A stretch of DNA of 64,000 bases from Colletotrichum lupini (taxonomy: Eukaryota > Ascomycota > Sordariomycetes > Glomerellales > Glomerellaceae), in NCBI RefSeq assembly GCF_023278565.1, contig NC_064675.1, forward strand, positions 5,456,001 through 5,520,000. The letters run 5' to 3'. Under the pieces are notes generated by a model. That model was not told the DNA's origin. It searched no databases and saw only the letters and a list, made by a program, of their open reading frames with translations. Made by a program: the position numbers and the translations under genes. Below are positions 47,494 to 59,065 of the stretch, in pieces; the stretch's first letter is position 1, and each line of letters starts with the position of its first letter.

Positions 47494-49886
47494 ATGACTG
47501 AAGTTCGTTTGACTGGTGAAAGGGGAGAGCCTCTCGTCCCTCTTCTGCATCCACAAGATGGCGGCCCGCCAGGACGTCGAGGAAATTTCCTAGACCAAAA
47601 TGACACTCATGATTTCAAGGATACAGAAAGGTGATTATAATCCCAGTTGCCCATGAAACAGAACTAGACCTCAAGCTGGGGCACAAATACCACAAGCCAG
47701 GCTGTAAGTGCTGACCTGTCGGCTAGATTCAACGACCAAACGACTCCCTACGAAGTGTATGAAGGCAAGTTCAGCTTCAGAGCTGTCCTTCAAAACACGC
47801 TCAAGGCATGGAGCTTCCACTCCCTCTATCGTCTATTCTACAACGTCCGCGACTCGATCCGCAACCAAACAAAGGTCGTCATCTTCAAGAACCGGCCCAT
47901 GGCCCTCCTCGCCATCATGGTCCACGTCCCGCCCCTGGTCGCCACCGCCATCATGAGCCACCTCATCTACCACGAGTACTGGATCGGCGCGGACCTCACG
48001 CCGAACCGCGAGTGGGACAAGTCAGCCAACCTGCTGATCCAATTCGCCGCCAAATTCCTCGAGATCATGATCATCGGCTCCCTCACCACCATGATCTTCA
48101 CCTTTGTCCGTCGCGAGGTGACGCTCGGCCAAGGGACACCGCTGGCGGCTTTCTTTGCTGGGAACAGCTTCAGCTCGCCCGAGTTCCTCTGGTCCGACGA
48201 GATGACGGCCATGCTGCGGGGGCGCTTCTCGACCGTCTGGAAAAAGGTCTTTTTTGTCTCCTTCCTCGTCATGTGCTGCGTCCTAGCCGTCGTCGTGGCG
48301 CCCGCGACAGCCACCGTCCTGACGCCCTTGAACGACTGGTGGATGATGGGCGGGTCGTGGGTGTACATTGATAAAGCCGGCGCCGACATCTTTCCCCGGA
48401 CGCTGACGGCGGCGGATACGGTGGCCGGCGACGTGTGCGAGAGGGCCGGCAACCTCGACTGCCCGTCAGCCGGCTGGGACTCGTTGACGCATCTCGTGAG
48501 TTACCTCCCGTACCAGGCCATTCTCAACGTCACAAAGGGGTCGTACATCCGCATCCCGGCGCTCTTCCCGCTCGCCACGCCGGAATCGATTCTGCAGTTG
48601 TCAATGTCCGTTCGCGAACCCGGTGTGCCGCGCGGGTGGGCCGAGTCTCGCATGACGCTGCCGCATCGTGTGACGGGTGCCACGTTGGCAGCGACTACGA
48701 TGCTCTGGCAGGATGCCCTTACGTTGATGGATCAAAAGGAGAAGAAGTATTACCGCGGGTCGGACTATCGGTACTCGACGTTCCAGGAGCTCGCGTCCAT
48801 GGAGACTCGATGTCGCGTTACCATGGTCGATGGCAACAACACCACGTCCGGTGATCGTCGTCGTCCTGTCAACTTTCCAGAAGTTCGGAACGAGGCCTCT
48901 TCCACCAATAACACCGATATCATATCCCTAGAGAACCCGACAACGCAAGCTTTATGGACAACCCTCAACAGAACGACCCCCCAGCTGTCCTTCTTCGACA
49001 TTGATCCCAAAGTGACCTAGCCGCCAACGTCTCCATCGGCGCTATCATCTCCCTCCCACGCCAAGGAGGAATCGCCGTCTACGGATGCCTCACAGACGCA
49101 GAATGGATCGGCGCCAACACCTGGATCAACATAGACAACCACGTCTGGACAGACGGCTGGCCCTTCCCCGTGACCTGGAAACCCGGCAGCCGCAAAGTCC
49201 TCATCGAGACCTCCTTTGCGAACCTGACCAACGCGGCCGTCGACATCGAGGGCACCACCGTCTTCCAGCGCCTCGCCGCCTCCGCACGGCTCGTCGACTC
49301 TCCGCTAGGCCTGCCTTGGACCGTCGGCCACGTCGAGACGCTCGTCAACGCCATGCTCGCCAACGGTATGTCTCGCACCGCGCCCGCCGCGAAACCCATC
49401 ATCACTCTAAAAGACGCCGACAGCGCCTGGTGGCGCAACTTCTTCCCGCGCAAGACGCAGTTTGGGTTCCCCGAGTCCGGCACGGCGTTCGATGTGCCGG
49501 AAGCCGTGCGGGCCGCGGCGCAGAGGCTGCATTTCCGGGGCGAGATGAAGGGGTTCGCGTACTCTGCCGGGGACGATACCGTCAGATATTCCATGGTGGG
49601 TTTGTTCGTTTACTGTGCCGTCGCGGTGGCGTTCATGGCGTGGAGTCTTGTCGTGGGCGTCACGAGCAAGAGCTGGGAGTCGACGCCGGAGCTATTGGCG
49701 CTGGCGATGCGGAGTCCGCCGCCCGGGGACGAGAAGATGCCGTCGAGTATCTTGGAGGATACGAGCGCGCTGCGGGAGAGGTATTGTATCGTTGCGAGCG
49801 GGTCGGATGTGCTGCTTCGGCCGATGGACGGGCTGGAGGAGGTGCCGGAGGAGATGAGGGTGAGGCCGAATGTAATGTACAGATGA
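47494..49886 (+). pseudogene. Large multi-span membrane protein, reading frame broken by a one-base shift
   Basis: Exon 1 (47494-47630, MTEVRLTGERGEPLVPLLHP) joins exon 2 at 47727 across a 96-bp intron (GTGATT donor, GCTGAC branch, GCTAG acceptor), giving DTERFNDQTTPYEVYEG. The frame runs to a TAG at 49018-49020. The next frame takes over at once, from DLAANVSIGAIISLPRQ to the stop at 49884-49886. Rejoined length would be about 765 aa. Three membrane helices lie in the first third (ALLAIMVHVPPLVATAIM, EIMIIGSLTTMIFTFV, FLVMCCVLAVVVAPATATVL). A long, presumably extracytoplasmic domain with several N-glycosylation sites follows (NVT, NNTT, NRT, NVS, NLT), and a last helix (MVGLFVYCAVAVAFMAW) precedes a short tail. 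Family not recognised, but the layout is common for fungal-specific membrane proteins. Either a recent pseudogene, a sequencing error or an odd intron. Confidence 0.75.
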
Positions 49887-52764
49887 TGGGAGGGAATGCT
49901 TGGCTGGCTGCCATTAAATATACAGGCTTCTCTCATCAGTACGTCCTGCTGTTCAAGGTTGTGCCATATGTTAATACTCTAGTGAACCTCTTGCGCCTAT
50001 GATAATTCCTCCATCTCCTGGAGGCCGGACGATATAAGCCCATCAATGTCAAAGGCGCCATTGACTCCTGATGGTCTCATGGTACGTAGCACCGCCAGAT
50101 TTTCGAGTCAACTTATGGATTTGTATGGTAGTCCTGTTCGGTATGGTCAGAGAGGTGATTTATCGATCTTCGAGTTTGGCCCGTCATCGCCACATCCTGC
50201 GATCACTCGTTGGTTTCTAAATGTTCGTCCGCACTCTGGGCGCTATAAAATCCTCAATTGGCCAGCCCGTTTTTGAATTAACTTACCGTCATGGTATCAT
50301 ATCGTCGGGCTTCAGTCATGGTTGGTACGTTTGAGGCTCTCAAGGGGGAATTGGCCTCGAGATTAGTGATCTGCCATTTCAAACACAAGTTCCGGTTTAA
50401 GCCGCCATCACCACCAAGAAATCTTACTCTTTACTTTCTTTCTCCAGCCCTCTATTCGTGTTCTTCATGAAATATTACTGGGGAGCCTAATAGACCAGCA
50501 ATATGAGTCGTGGTGATATGAAGAACAGAGCAGCGGCGAATTATCTCATCAGCCGTTTTGGCCGGCGTATTTATACAGACATACGGAGAGAGAAAGGGCA
50601 GTTTCCAGCCGCTTTCTCACATTCGATTCATCGTACTCATATCGTCCAGCGTATTTGGCGCCAAAATTACGCTGCCAACGAAGCAGAGATCACTACATGG
50701 GCCAACGGAAACATGACCTCGGCAACTGACATACAGAGAACATGAAGCTTCGCCCAAGATGAGGGGGTCCAGCGTTGTTATTTCCCTTTTGAGAAATAGT
50801 GCCTGTCTTCCTGGGAAAACACCCCGAGGTCGCAAGATCAACTCTCGGTGAGTCCCTCACGAATGATTCGTCTCAGCCCCGTCACCTTGACTACCCGAAA
50901 CGGCATACATTGGCACAGAGGCGAGGCCCATTCTGCGCCTACATACACGTGATGGCGAGACGCTGCAATGCAAGTATGTCGTGCATATTTTCGATATCTC
51001 GAGGGCATTTTGGCTCCGCTTCTGGCGGTTTTTGCGGTCTCGGCCGTAGCATTTGTGGCCTCTTTGCCCTCCACGTGATGGGGTGTTGCTGCGATGCAGG
51101 TATGTCGTGCATTGTCTTTGAAAGCTGCTTCTTGAGAGTCTCGGTGTAGATGGCAGTCTCACCGAACTTTCCCTTTATATGAGTTTGGAGTTTTGGGAAC
51201 TTGAAATTTGTTTGATAGAACTTCTGGTGGTGATCTAAATATGCCAACAAGGACGAAAATGAGGCCGGCGAGTCTCTGGCTTGCATCAGCTCGCATAGTC
51301 CCGAGGAACTTTTTCTTTTGCGCATCCTTCCCGCCAACACCCGCAGATGCGTAGGCCATTCCTGCATACTTTCTGCAATGCATTTGGAAAAAAAGAAAGT
51401 GAGGCAAGTCTAGGACCGGAAGACTTGGCGTCTGAAATGCATCGCAATTTGACAAACGCGGCACGTCGACCAAAGCAATCCAGATCTCGGGGACTCGTAA
51501 TACCGGCAATTGTCCAAGATTCCTTACCTTAGGTAAGCCTTGTGGTCCCCTGAGCGGACCACTCCCGTTCGAGACAAGAAAAATGGCGTAGGCGTAGAGA
51601 CATATGTCTCTCAACGCCTCTAACGTTTCTGGATGAAATGATGTTTTGGCCAAGAAGAATCCTGCGGATTCACACGGTCACACAAAGATGGCTCGAAGAA
51701 TCGGGCGGGTCAAAGGCTTTTCACCCAAAAGTGTCCTGGTGTCCCAGTTGCACCCCCACAACCCGGCGATCTGTCTAGGTATTTCTCTCTCTTTCAATGG
51801 AAAATGTGAGCAAAGAGATCTCTGTCTCCCCATTCCAGTTGTCGTGTCTCAGTTCGACTCAAGAGATGCGCTAGTTGCGGGCGAAATTCCGGAAAGCTGG
51901 TTCTTGTATCTTATACTTTCCCAGGGGGAATTCCGGGGAGCAGGTACGGTGCAAGGGACTTGTCAAAGTCGCTGTCGACGCCGGTACTTCTATGTCTCCC
52001 TACCTTACCTTACCGGTTGAGTGTCTACCCACTGCTTTGCTCTGGATGTCTTGCGTCCCCTGGTCCGCCATACTCTCGTTATGGAAGCGTCATGAAAATA
52101 GTAGTCGTTCCCACCAAGCTTTCCAAAGGAGGCTCAGTCTCTGAGTCTTTCAGAGGCCTAGCCCCCTGGCCCCCCCCCAGAATCTCGAGGTGCCCCCAAG
52201 ACTAAGCTCCTCCCCTGTTCCAAGCATATCCAATTACAACCCCTGCTACCACGGGCGCGGCGCCACTACTCAAGGAACAAAGGTCCACGGACGCGCTGCA
52301 CCATATTCTTTTTCAGGCGACTTTTTTTTTCCCCTAGGGGCACGTCAACCACCCGAAAGTCCACAGACATCCTTGACATTAGTGCCCGCCGGGCCCAGAT
52401 CCAATGGAAACCTGAGTTTGGCACTTGCATCGAAAGGTACCACCATTACCATTACCACCATACTAACCACCGATACCAAACCAGACCACTAGGATACTTT
52501 TCCTTTATCCACGACGCACTCACTACCTTACGAAGCTCTGCTGTCCACTTCTATTTCGTGAGGCATCTCTGCTTACTCCTGCAATGAGGCCCTGAACTCA
52601 TTTCGTCTTTCTTTCCTTCATCCTCATATACGCAATAGGGCGAACTGCGATAAACTGCTGGCCCTCTCCCCCATCCCCCGAAAGCACCCGACCAACGCTC
52701 GAGAGACAAAAGCGACGCAGCTCGCCGCCACAAAAAGGGGCAGGCTGACAGCCAGCAACCAACC
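49887..52764. promoter_or_regulatory. 2.9-kb intergenic region upstream of the GT90 gene
   Basis: No gene recognised; the open frames up to 164 codons lack domains. It contains a 41-bp imperfect direct repeat (50946-50986 and 51072-51112) and ACCTTACCTTAGGT-type motifs at about 51523 and 52000. Confidence 0.5.
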
Positions 52765-54675
52765 ATGCGCCGTCGTCAATGGACGGTCGTCATTCTACTC
52801 GTCTTCCTGTTGATATGCGCATACACAGTATTCACACTTCCCTCCGATCGACGACCGACAGTCCCCATACCAGGCTCCGACAAACCCCCTCCGCCCCCGC
52901 AAGATCAACAGACACTCGGTGACGATGCCGCCGCCGCCGCCCCTCCTCCCGACAGACGACCGAAGTCCGCTGGCGGCACCGGGTCACACCCCATGTGGCA
53001 CCTCATGACGAGCGCCGAGAAGGAGTTCCAGGATACGCTGAAGCGCCAGTCCAAGACGCTCGAGGATGCCGTCAAGGAGTACAAGCGCCGCTACAACATC
53101 CCGCCGCCCCCCAACTTCGACAAGTGGTTCGAGTTCGCAAAGGCCAGCGGCGTACAGCTCATTGACGAGTTCGACATGATACACGAGATGCTCACGCCCT
53201 TTTGGGGTCTGAAGCCGGCGACGATACGGGAGCGGGCGCGGGAGGCTCTGGGCTTCGATAACAAGCTGATCGGCCTCCTGATCCGGGACCACAAGATCAA
53301 GCACATTCAGGGCGGCTCAGACTGGCAGCGCGATGCCACCTCTGGCATGATGAAGAAGTTCATCGAGCACCTGCCCAGCATGGATATCGCCTTCAACATC
53401 CACGACGAGCCGCGCGTGGTCGTCCCTCACGAGGACCTCGCACGCCTCGTCAGCCGCGCCAAGGACGTCAACATGCCCAAGGCGAACGCTGCCATCAACC
53501 CGGAGAACGCCTTTACGAAGCGCGCCGCCGGCCTTAGCGAAGGTAACATCATCGACGAGTACAAGCGCACCCGCTTCAACGTCTTCGCCCATCAGCCCAC
53601 CTGGACGCACTCTCGCATGTCCTGCCCACCCGACAGCCCCTCGCGCGGTCTCGAGGATGACGAGCTGTCCGACGACATGAGCAAGTACGGAGTCAGCGAG
53701 CTCGGCTTCGTCTACAACGTCACCGCCATGTCGGACATCTGCCTCTCGCCTTCCCTGAGCGCGACCTACGGCTTCTTCGATCGCCCCAACGCCTACAACA
53801 TCGTCCACGACCTCTTTCCCATCTTCTCCCAGTCCAAAATCTCCTCCTACAACGATATCCTCTACCCGTCGCCCTGGTACTGGTATAAGAAGGTCGCCTA
53901 CGACGAGTCAAAGGACATGCTCTGGGAGCAGAAGCAGGACCGCCTCTACTGGCGCGGCTCCACGACGGGCGGCTTCTCCCGCAACGGCGGCTGGCGCCGC
54001 CAGCACCGTCAGCATCTCGTGCAGAAGCTCAACGCCGCCGACCAGGCAAAGATCTTCATCAACCGCGGCGACGAGCAGACCCCCAAGTGGGAGGTGAAGG
54101 AGGTGCCCCGCGGCGACTACCGCGAAATCGTCGACGTCTTCTTCTCGCACGTCGGGCAGTGCGACCCGGGCGACTGCGACGCCGAAAAGGAGTTCTTCAA
54201 GATCCAGGGCCACGCCGAGCAGCAGGACGCATGGAAGTACAAGTACCTCCTCGACATGGACGGCAACGCCTTTTCCGGACGCTTCTATGCTTTCCTGCAA
54301 TCACGCTCCCTCGTCTTCAAGCTCGCCATCTTCCGCGAGTGGCACTTTGAGTGGCTTAAGCCCTGGGCGCACTACATCCCCATGAGTCTGCAGGGCGACG
54401 ACTGGCTCGAGAGCGTGCGCTTCTTTGGCGACGGCGCGCTGGGGCGCAACGAAGCCGAGCGCATGGCTCTCAGCAGTCGCGACTGGGCGAATAAGGTGCT
54501 TCGCAAGGAGGATATGGAGGTCTGGTTCTTCCGCCTCCTCTTAGAGTGAGTTTTACCAACCAAAGAAATCACCCATGTTTGCTAATTATTTCGACGTAGG
54601 TACGGTCGCGTCATTGACGACAATAGAGATAACATCGGCTTCGCTGTCGAAACTATCCCAGAACCGCCGGTGTAG
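52765..54675 (+). CDS. Glycosyltransferase family 90 (CAP10/KDELC-POGLUT type), Golgi type II membrane protein
   Basis: Exon 1 (52765-54545) and a short exon 2 (54600-54675) joined across a 54-bp intron (GTGAGT donor, GCTAAT branch, GTAG acceptor) give 618 aa; splicing replaces an immediate TGA and restores the usual ending FFRLLLEYGRVIDDNRD. Residues 8-26 (VVILLVFLLICAYTVFTLP) form a signal anchor, followed by a Pro-rich stem (to about 75). The catalytic region shows the CAP10 signatures: FVYNVTAMSDICLSPSL (about 315-331), KQDRLYWRGSTTGGFS (390-405), KYLLDMDGNAFSGRFYAFLQ (493-512) and LKLAIFREWHFEWLKPWAHY-like residues (519-536). In Cryptococcus CAP10 is needed for capsule and related enzymes transfer xylose. 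Here the acceptor is unknown; a Golgi role in wall glycans or glycoproteins is likely. Confidence 0.94.
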
Positions 54676-55413
54676 ACACCCGCTGCTGCGTTCGTGCCTG
54701 CCAGGTGGCCACACATCACCGTTGGCCAGATTCACGTTATTTGCGTCTTCTATGTAATTTTTTTCCTTTTTTCCCCATGGGAAAATTTCCTTTTTTCCCC
54801 ATGGGAAAAAAAGCACGAAAAAAAGGAGTTCTCTGGGTAAACATCTTTACGCTATGAAACGGGAGGGAGAGGAGGAAGGGACGATATCAGAGTCTGTTTT
54901 TCGTTGTTGCTTTTTTTTCCCCGTTCTTAGAGGGTCTGTCTGTTGTTCCCTTATACCACATGAGATTTTGCTTTCTTTGTACCTTTTTCTGACTCATTTC
55001 TGCTCGGTCTCCAAAGTATGCTTAACAGGAGGATCACCTTTGGCAGAAATTACACATGATGGGAACGAGTCGGGGGGAAAGAACCCCGCCGAGCTCGAGC
55101 CGCTGTAGGAGAAGAGCTACGTATACTTAATTCAAAGTCACGACAACAACGTGTTACTTGACACCATCTCTCTGCTTTGTTCTTGATGAAGGTTGGCAAG
55201 TCCGTCAATGCGTCGATTGGACGTACTCAATCATGACAATACAACAATCGCGTGAGAGTGAGTTCATCATTGTGACATCCATGAAGTCTAAAATGGCCAC
55301 TATCGCGGCTGCCCTATTTTTTTATTCTCCACGTCCAAACGCCTGAATGGTTTGTGAAAAAGGAACTGATGTTACATCACCGCGCCTCCCCTCTGACTTA
55401 ACATGCTACCTCT
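54676..55413. other. Convergent 3' region of GT90 gene and PAF1
   Basis: 738 bp without a recognised gene. It holds the tandem palindromic repeat at 54762-54809 and T-rich runs at 54910-54920 and 55315-55325. Confidence 0.5.
54762..54809. repeat. Two tandem 24-bp units, each with a perfect inverted repeat
   Basis: The unit TTTCCTTTTTTCCCCATGGG plus AAAA occurs twice without a gap (54762-54785 and 54786-54809). Each contains TTTTCCC-CATG-GGAAAA, able to form a hairpin. It lies about 90 bp behind the GT90 stop. Confidence 0.85.
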
Positions 55414-56861
55414 TCAATCCTCATCTTCCTCATCGGCATCGGCATCGCCATCAGCGTCCCGGTCCGAGGGAGTGCCAGGCGCACGAGAAGTCTCTTCAAC
55501 CGGCTCGGCCTCTTCGACATAGCCAATGGGCTTCTCCTTGTACCGCTTCATGTTCTCGGCCGGGGCCCCCTTGGGATCGGTAATGGAGATCTCCACCTCG
55601 TTGACAACCTGCGTCTCGTCGTCCACCTGACTAAGGGTACGAGCGATATTCTTGGCGCGCTGGGGACGGATGGTCGTGCGTTGGATGACCGGATAATAGT
55701 ACGCCGCCTTGGGCCTGCCGCCCGCGGAGGGCTCGTCGTTGAAGGCGAGAATGACCTCTTCGCTGTACTTTGTGTTGTGGTCCAGCTCAATCTCTTTTGT
55801 CGTCTCATACGCACGCAGGCGCGAGAACTGGAAGCACGAGTTGGAGCCGCTCTGGTACGTGTAAAGCGATTCGTCGTCGCAGTCAGGGTTCTCCGGATCG
55901 AACTTGGCCCGGAAGTTGTCGCCCGTCGTCTTGGTCTTGGGGAGGAAGAAGCTGTAGTCCATCAGGTTGGCGGGCTTGGGGTTGCGTGCAGGATCGCGCT
56001 CGTGGGCCTCAACGGCGGCCTGGAAGGCCTCGTTCTCCTCGGGGCTTCTGTCCAGCGGGCGGAGCAGACCGCTGAGCAGGCGGCTGTCATACTTGTTGGC
56101 GCTGGCCACGGGGTTCGTGAGGAGCTTGACGGTGACGTAGGCGCCCGAGTCGGGGAAGGCGTCGTGGTCGGGCAGCAGCGGCAGAGACTGCGTGAGATGG
56201 ACGTTTGGTTTGCTCGGGTGGCGATGGCGGGTCGGGTTGCTGAGGAAGCGCTCGGCGCTGTCGAAGCTCTTTTGGATCTTGCGTCTGATGGCGGCCGGTG
56301 AGTCTTTGTCCGGCTCGGTGGAGCGACGCTTCTCTGCGCGCTTGATCTTGGGGTTGATGAATGCTCCCGCGGCGACGCCAGCCTTTCTGGGTGCTACGGA
56401 GGAAATGTATTCTGTTCTTCTCAGGAAGGAGACTGATGCGTCGGCGTTGCTCTTAGCTCGGCCAAGGGTCGACAGTGGTCTCAGGAGGGCTCTATCGTGA
56501 GGATGAACGGCAGGCGGATGCGAAGAGGCTTGAATAGCTGTATCGATGTCAGTACTGAGCTCCCCTTTGGTACAACGCGGCTGCGCTTACAGCTCTCGTC
56601 TCCGTCAAAGATACCCGGCATGCCTACCAAGTCCAAGGGCATGCCGAGCTCCGCATCGACCTCGATGTTGAGAGGCTGTTCTCTTGCCAGACGTGATGCA
56701 AATCCCGGCGTTGTATACTGCCCGCTAGCCAGGCCAGTGTTTGGGATGTCGAGGAGCTTGGGAGGGTTAGGGGGCGGTGGGAGGGCGTTGGAATATCGGA
56801 TTCTGGCAATGAAGTCCTGATGGATCATGCGCTCGCCGCCGCGAGGCGCCGAGGACGACAT
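55414..56861 (-). CDS. PAF1: Paf1, core subunit of the RNA polymerase II-associated PAF complex
   Basis: Two exons, 56861-56591 and 56537-55414, with a 53-bp intron (GTAAGC donor, ACTGAC branch, ACAG acceptor) restore GDESSIQASSHPP and give 464 aa. The N-terminal block is nearly invariant among fungi: RMIHQDFIARIRYSNALPPP, PKLLDIPNTGLASGQYTTP, FASRLAREQPLNIEVDAELG, DLVGMPGIFDGDES. Then come FLRRTEYISS, a Lys/Arg-rich segment, and the conserved NLMDYSFFLPKT and YYYPVIQRTTIRPQR. The tail is acidic (DRDADGDADADEEDED), as in other Paf1 proteins. The complex travels with elongating polymerase II and promotes H2B ubiquitination and H3 methylation. The gene is followed in the same direction by RER1, with its start 753 bp from the RER1 stop. 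Confidence 0.96.
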
Positions 56862-57614
56862 CGTGGCCTTTTAAATGCGTGTGTGTTTGGTGGGATCGTT
56901 TCGATATCTGAGTCGCAATTGAGGGTTGAATTGAATTGTTGAGGAGGAGAGGATGGCTTCGAGTACTGGCAGCGGGGAGCTGTCGTCGTCGCGGTCGCGT
57001 TGAGTAGGAAGGTGCAATTGGCCCAGAAAAGTTCCACGAGGCTGGAGTTTGGGGTACCTTCCTTACCTGTACACTGTGGTTGCGCCAGCCAAACGCCCGG
57101 ACCTCGACCTGTAGCCTTATCAGCTTTATCAGACGAAGACACAGCAACCCCCCAAAGCTGTCAACCTGGAAGCTTGACGTTAACGTACACCATAAAAAAA
57201 GAGAAGTCGCAGTGTCGTAGATGAAGAATCAGAGACAGATTTGTCCTCTCTATTACAATACGTAGTATGAGATGAATGATTTTAAAGCAAAACCGTCACT
57301 CATCAACGGGGCAATGGCTCCCGACCGTGCAGGAGGACCTTCTGATGCGCCCCGTGTAGTTGGCCCGTCGCAACCATCCATGCACTCATACCCGTGGCCT
57401 CCTTTCTATAGGTACATACAGTTTGCCTTCGCCCATCGTCGCCATCCAGACTTCGTCAAAAATGTGTATTCATCCTCTCGCACTGTCTAATTTTTCTTCC
57501 CTTTCACGTGCCTAGACTCTTACACTTGTCCCACCTCGACGGGCGTGACAACGACATTTGTCTCTCGTAAAAACCCGCTGATTCCATCGCGTCGTAAAGT
57601 TGCGTGGCTCCCCT
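56862..57614. other. Region between PAF1 start and RER1 stop
   Basis: Contains the PAF1 promoter and the RER1 3' region. A GGTACCTTCCTTACCTGTAC motif lies at 57050-57069. The 126-codon minus frame that overlaps the PAF1 start is a shadow. Confidence 0.5.
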
Positions 57615-58324
57615 TTAGGAGCTGTTCTTGGCGTAGTTCTTCTTGCCAAAGGTGAAGGGAACGTAGCGGTACTTGATCATGTGCTGAATCTGCTTGCGCA
57701 CTACAAAGGAGGGAAGGTCAGCTGTGTGCCAGGGTAAAAAGCCAGGGAGACAAGGCGTGGGGGTAGGAAACGTACTCGTCAGGAAGAAGAGGATGAACCA
57801 GTACATGACCAGGACGGGCCAGAAGACGGGGACATTGAAGATCTCCCACCAACTGCAGAAGAAGGCGATGGCGATGGCACGGGTGGCCCAGTACCAGAAC
57901 TTGAACTCGGGGAGGCGGCGAATGAAGGGCTTGAACTCCTCGTCCTGCTTGGTGGGGAGAATGCCGACACCACCGTCCTCCATCTCAGTGTCCATAGCCT
58001 CGTTGGAGGGGTCAAACTTGGGTTGCAAGAAGGCCAGGAACAAGTTGAGCAGGTAGATTCCGAGAGCGTAGGCGACAATGTACCAGCCCTGCGCCACGAA
58101 GATGCGAGCGAAGAAGCCCAGGAGGCAGACGCCCGTGGCGATCCATCTGTAAAGCACGAAGGGGGTTGACTGATCGAGAAGCGCCTGGTATTGCTGCGAT
58201 GAGAATTAGCAAGATGTCGCTGGCAGACTCCGGGGGGAATTTATCGTCGTCGTACTCTTTGCAGCTTCGAGGTGTGGGCTGTGACTGACGAGAAGGCAGT
58301 CTGTTCCGGCTCGGCAGAGTCCAT
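57615..58324 (-). CDS. RER1: Rer1, receptor for retention/retrieval of ER membrane proteins
   Basis: Three exons (58324-58256, 58193-57776, 57700-57615) with introns of 62 and 75 bp (GTACGA and GTACGT donors) give 190 aa: MDSAEPEQTAFSSVTAHTSK, then QYQALLDQSTPFVLYRWIA, ending FFLTMRKQIQHMIKYRYVPF. The family landmarks are plain: GWYIVAYALGIYLLNLFLAF, LQPKFDPS, EEFKPFIRRLPEFKFWY, PVFWPVLVMYWFILFFLTM and the cytosolic QIQHMIKYRYVPFTFGKK. Four membrane segments form two hairpins. Rer1 cycles between cis-Golgi and ER and returns proteins such as Sec12 in COPI vesicles. The central acidic insert (about 80-105) is typical. The C-terminus KKNYAKNSS is lysine-rich. It is divergent to the enoyl-CoA hydratase gene. 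Confidence 0.96.
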
Positions 58325-59065
58325 CTTGGGCGGTATTTGCGCGGATGAACTTTGATGTGGGATACTCGTGCAATAAGCTTGTTCGCGTGGGTTGACGTGG
58401 ATATGTAGCCGTTAAGGACGGTGCAAGTCTGGGATGACGATGCTGTGGGAAGAGGCCGCCGCTGCGCTGTCGCGATCTGTCAGGACGAATTTTTGGGTTG
58501 GCGGGATCTCTGGAGATGGATTCAAGCCACGTAAGGCTTGCAACAAAACTGTCTCTTCCCTTTGAGATTGGCAGCGCGCTGCACCGCGCCTGCTTTTTCG
58601 CCCGAATCTTATCCGGCGCAGTGATTGGATTGCGCCCGTCAGTGATTGGATCCCCTGGAAATGGCCCGAACCAGCCCCTGTGGCGCAGCCTGCACCCTGG
58701 AACCAGCCAGAGGATCCGTATCTGCCCAGGATCCCGCTGCTACAGGTGATTGCAGTGTTGGAAGATCGAGCCTGTGACGCGGGGGGAGCTGTCGCAGTGC
58801 GCGGCGAGTGTCTGTGCCTCGCCCGACTGTATCCTCGGCTTTACAGAGCCGATGCTTTCCAGCTATCCTCGAGCTTGGATCAAACGTCAAATGGAGCTCG
58901 ACCTACCTGTTACATCACAGCTCCATCAACAATTCGTGTCATTTATTTCAGACGACATCTTTGTATCAATCGAGGCCAAGATAAATCATCTCGTGTTATA
59001 CTATAGCTCACAACATAACATCTCACTCACATTGAGCGTCTTCCCGAGCTCTCATCTGCTTCACC
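58325..59065. promoter_or_regulatory. Divergent promoter region RER1/enoyl-CoA hydratase
   Basis: 741 bp between two outward-facing starts. GTGATTGG (inverted CCAAT) occurs at about 58621 and 58641 as part of a short direct repeat (CAGTGATTGGATTGC and CAGTGATTGGATCC), a plausible CCAAT-box pair. No gene seen. Confidence 0.55.

Noticed and set aside
49008..49020. Programmed -1 frameshift site in the membrane protein gene
   Set aside because: The bases around the break (CCCAAAGTG) do not fit the X XXY YYZ slippery pattern in the needed frame, and no strong downstream stem-loop is evident; an indel is simpler.
49085..50002. 305-codon plus-strand Arg-rich frame
   Set aside because: Shadow in another frame of the 3' half of the membrane protein gene, whose correct frame (49018-49886) has membrane helices and glycosylation sites.
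50857..51653. Several minus-strand frames of 100-164 codons upstream of the GT90 gene
   Set aside because: Composition-driven; the apparent internal protein repeat comes from the 41-bp DNA duplication. No family recognised.
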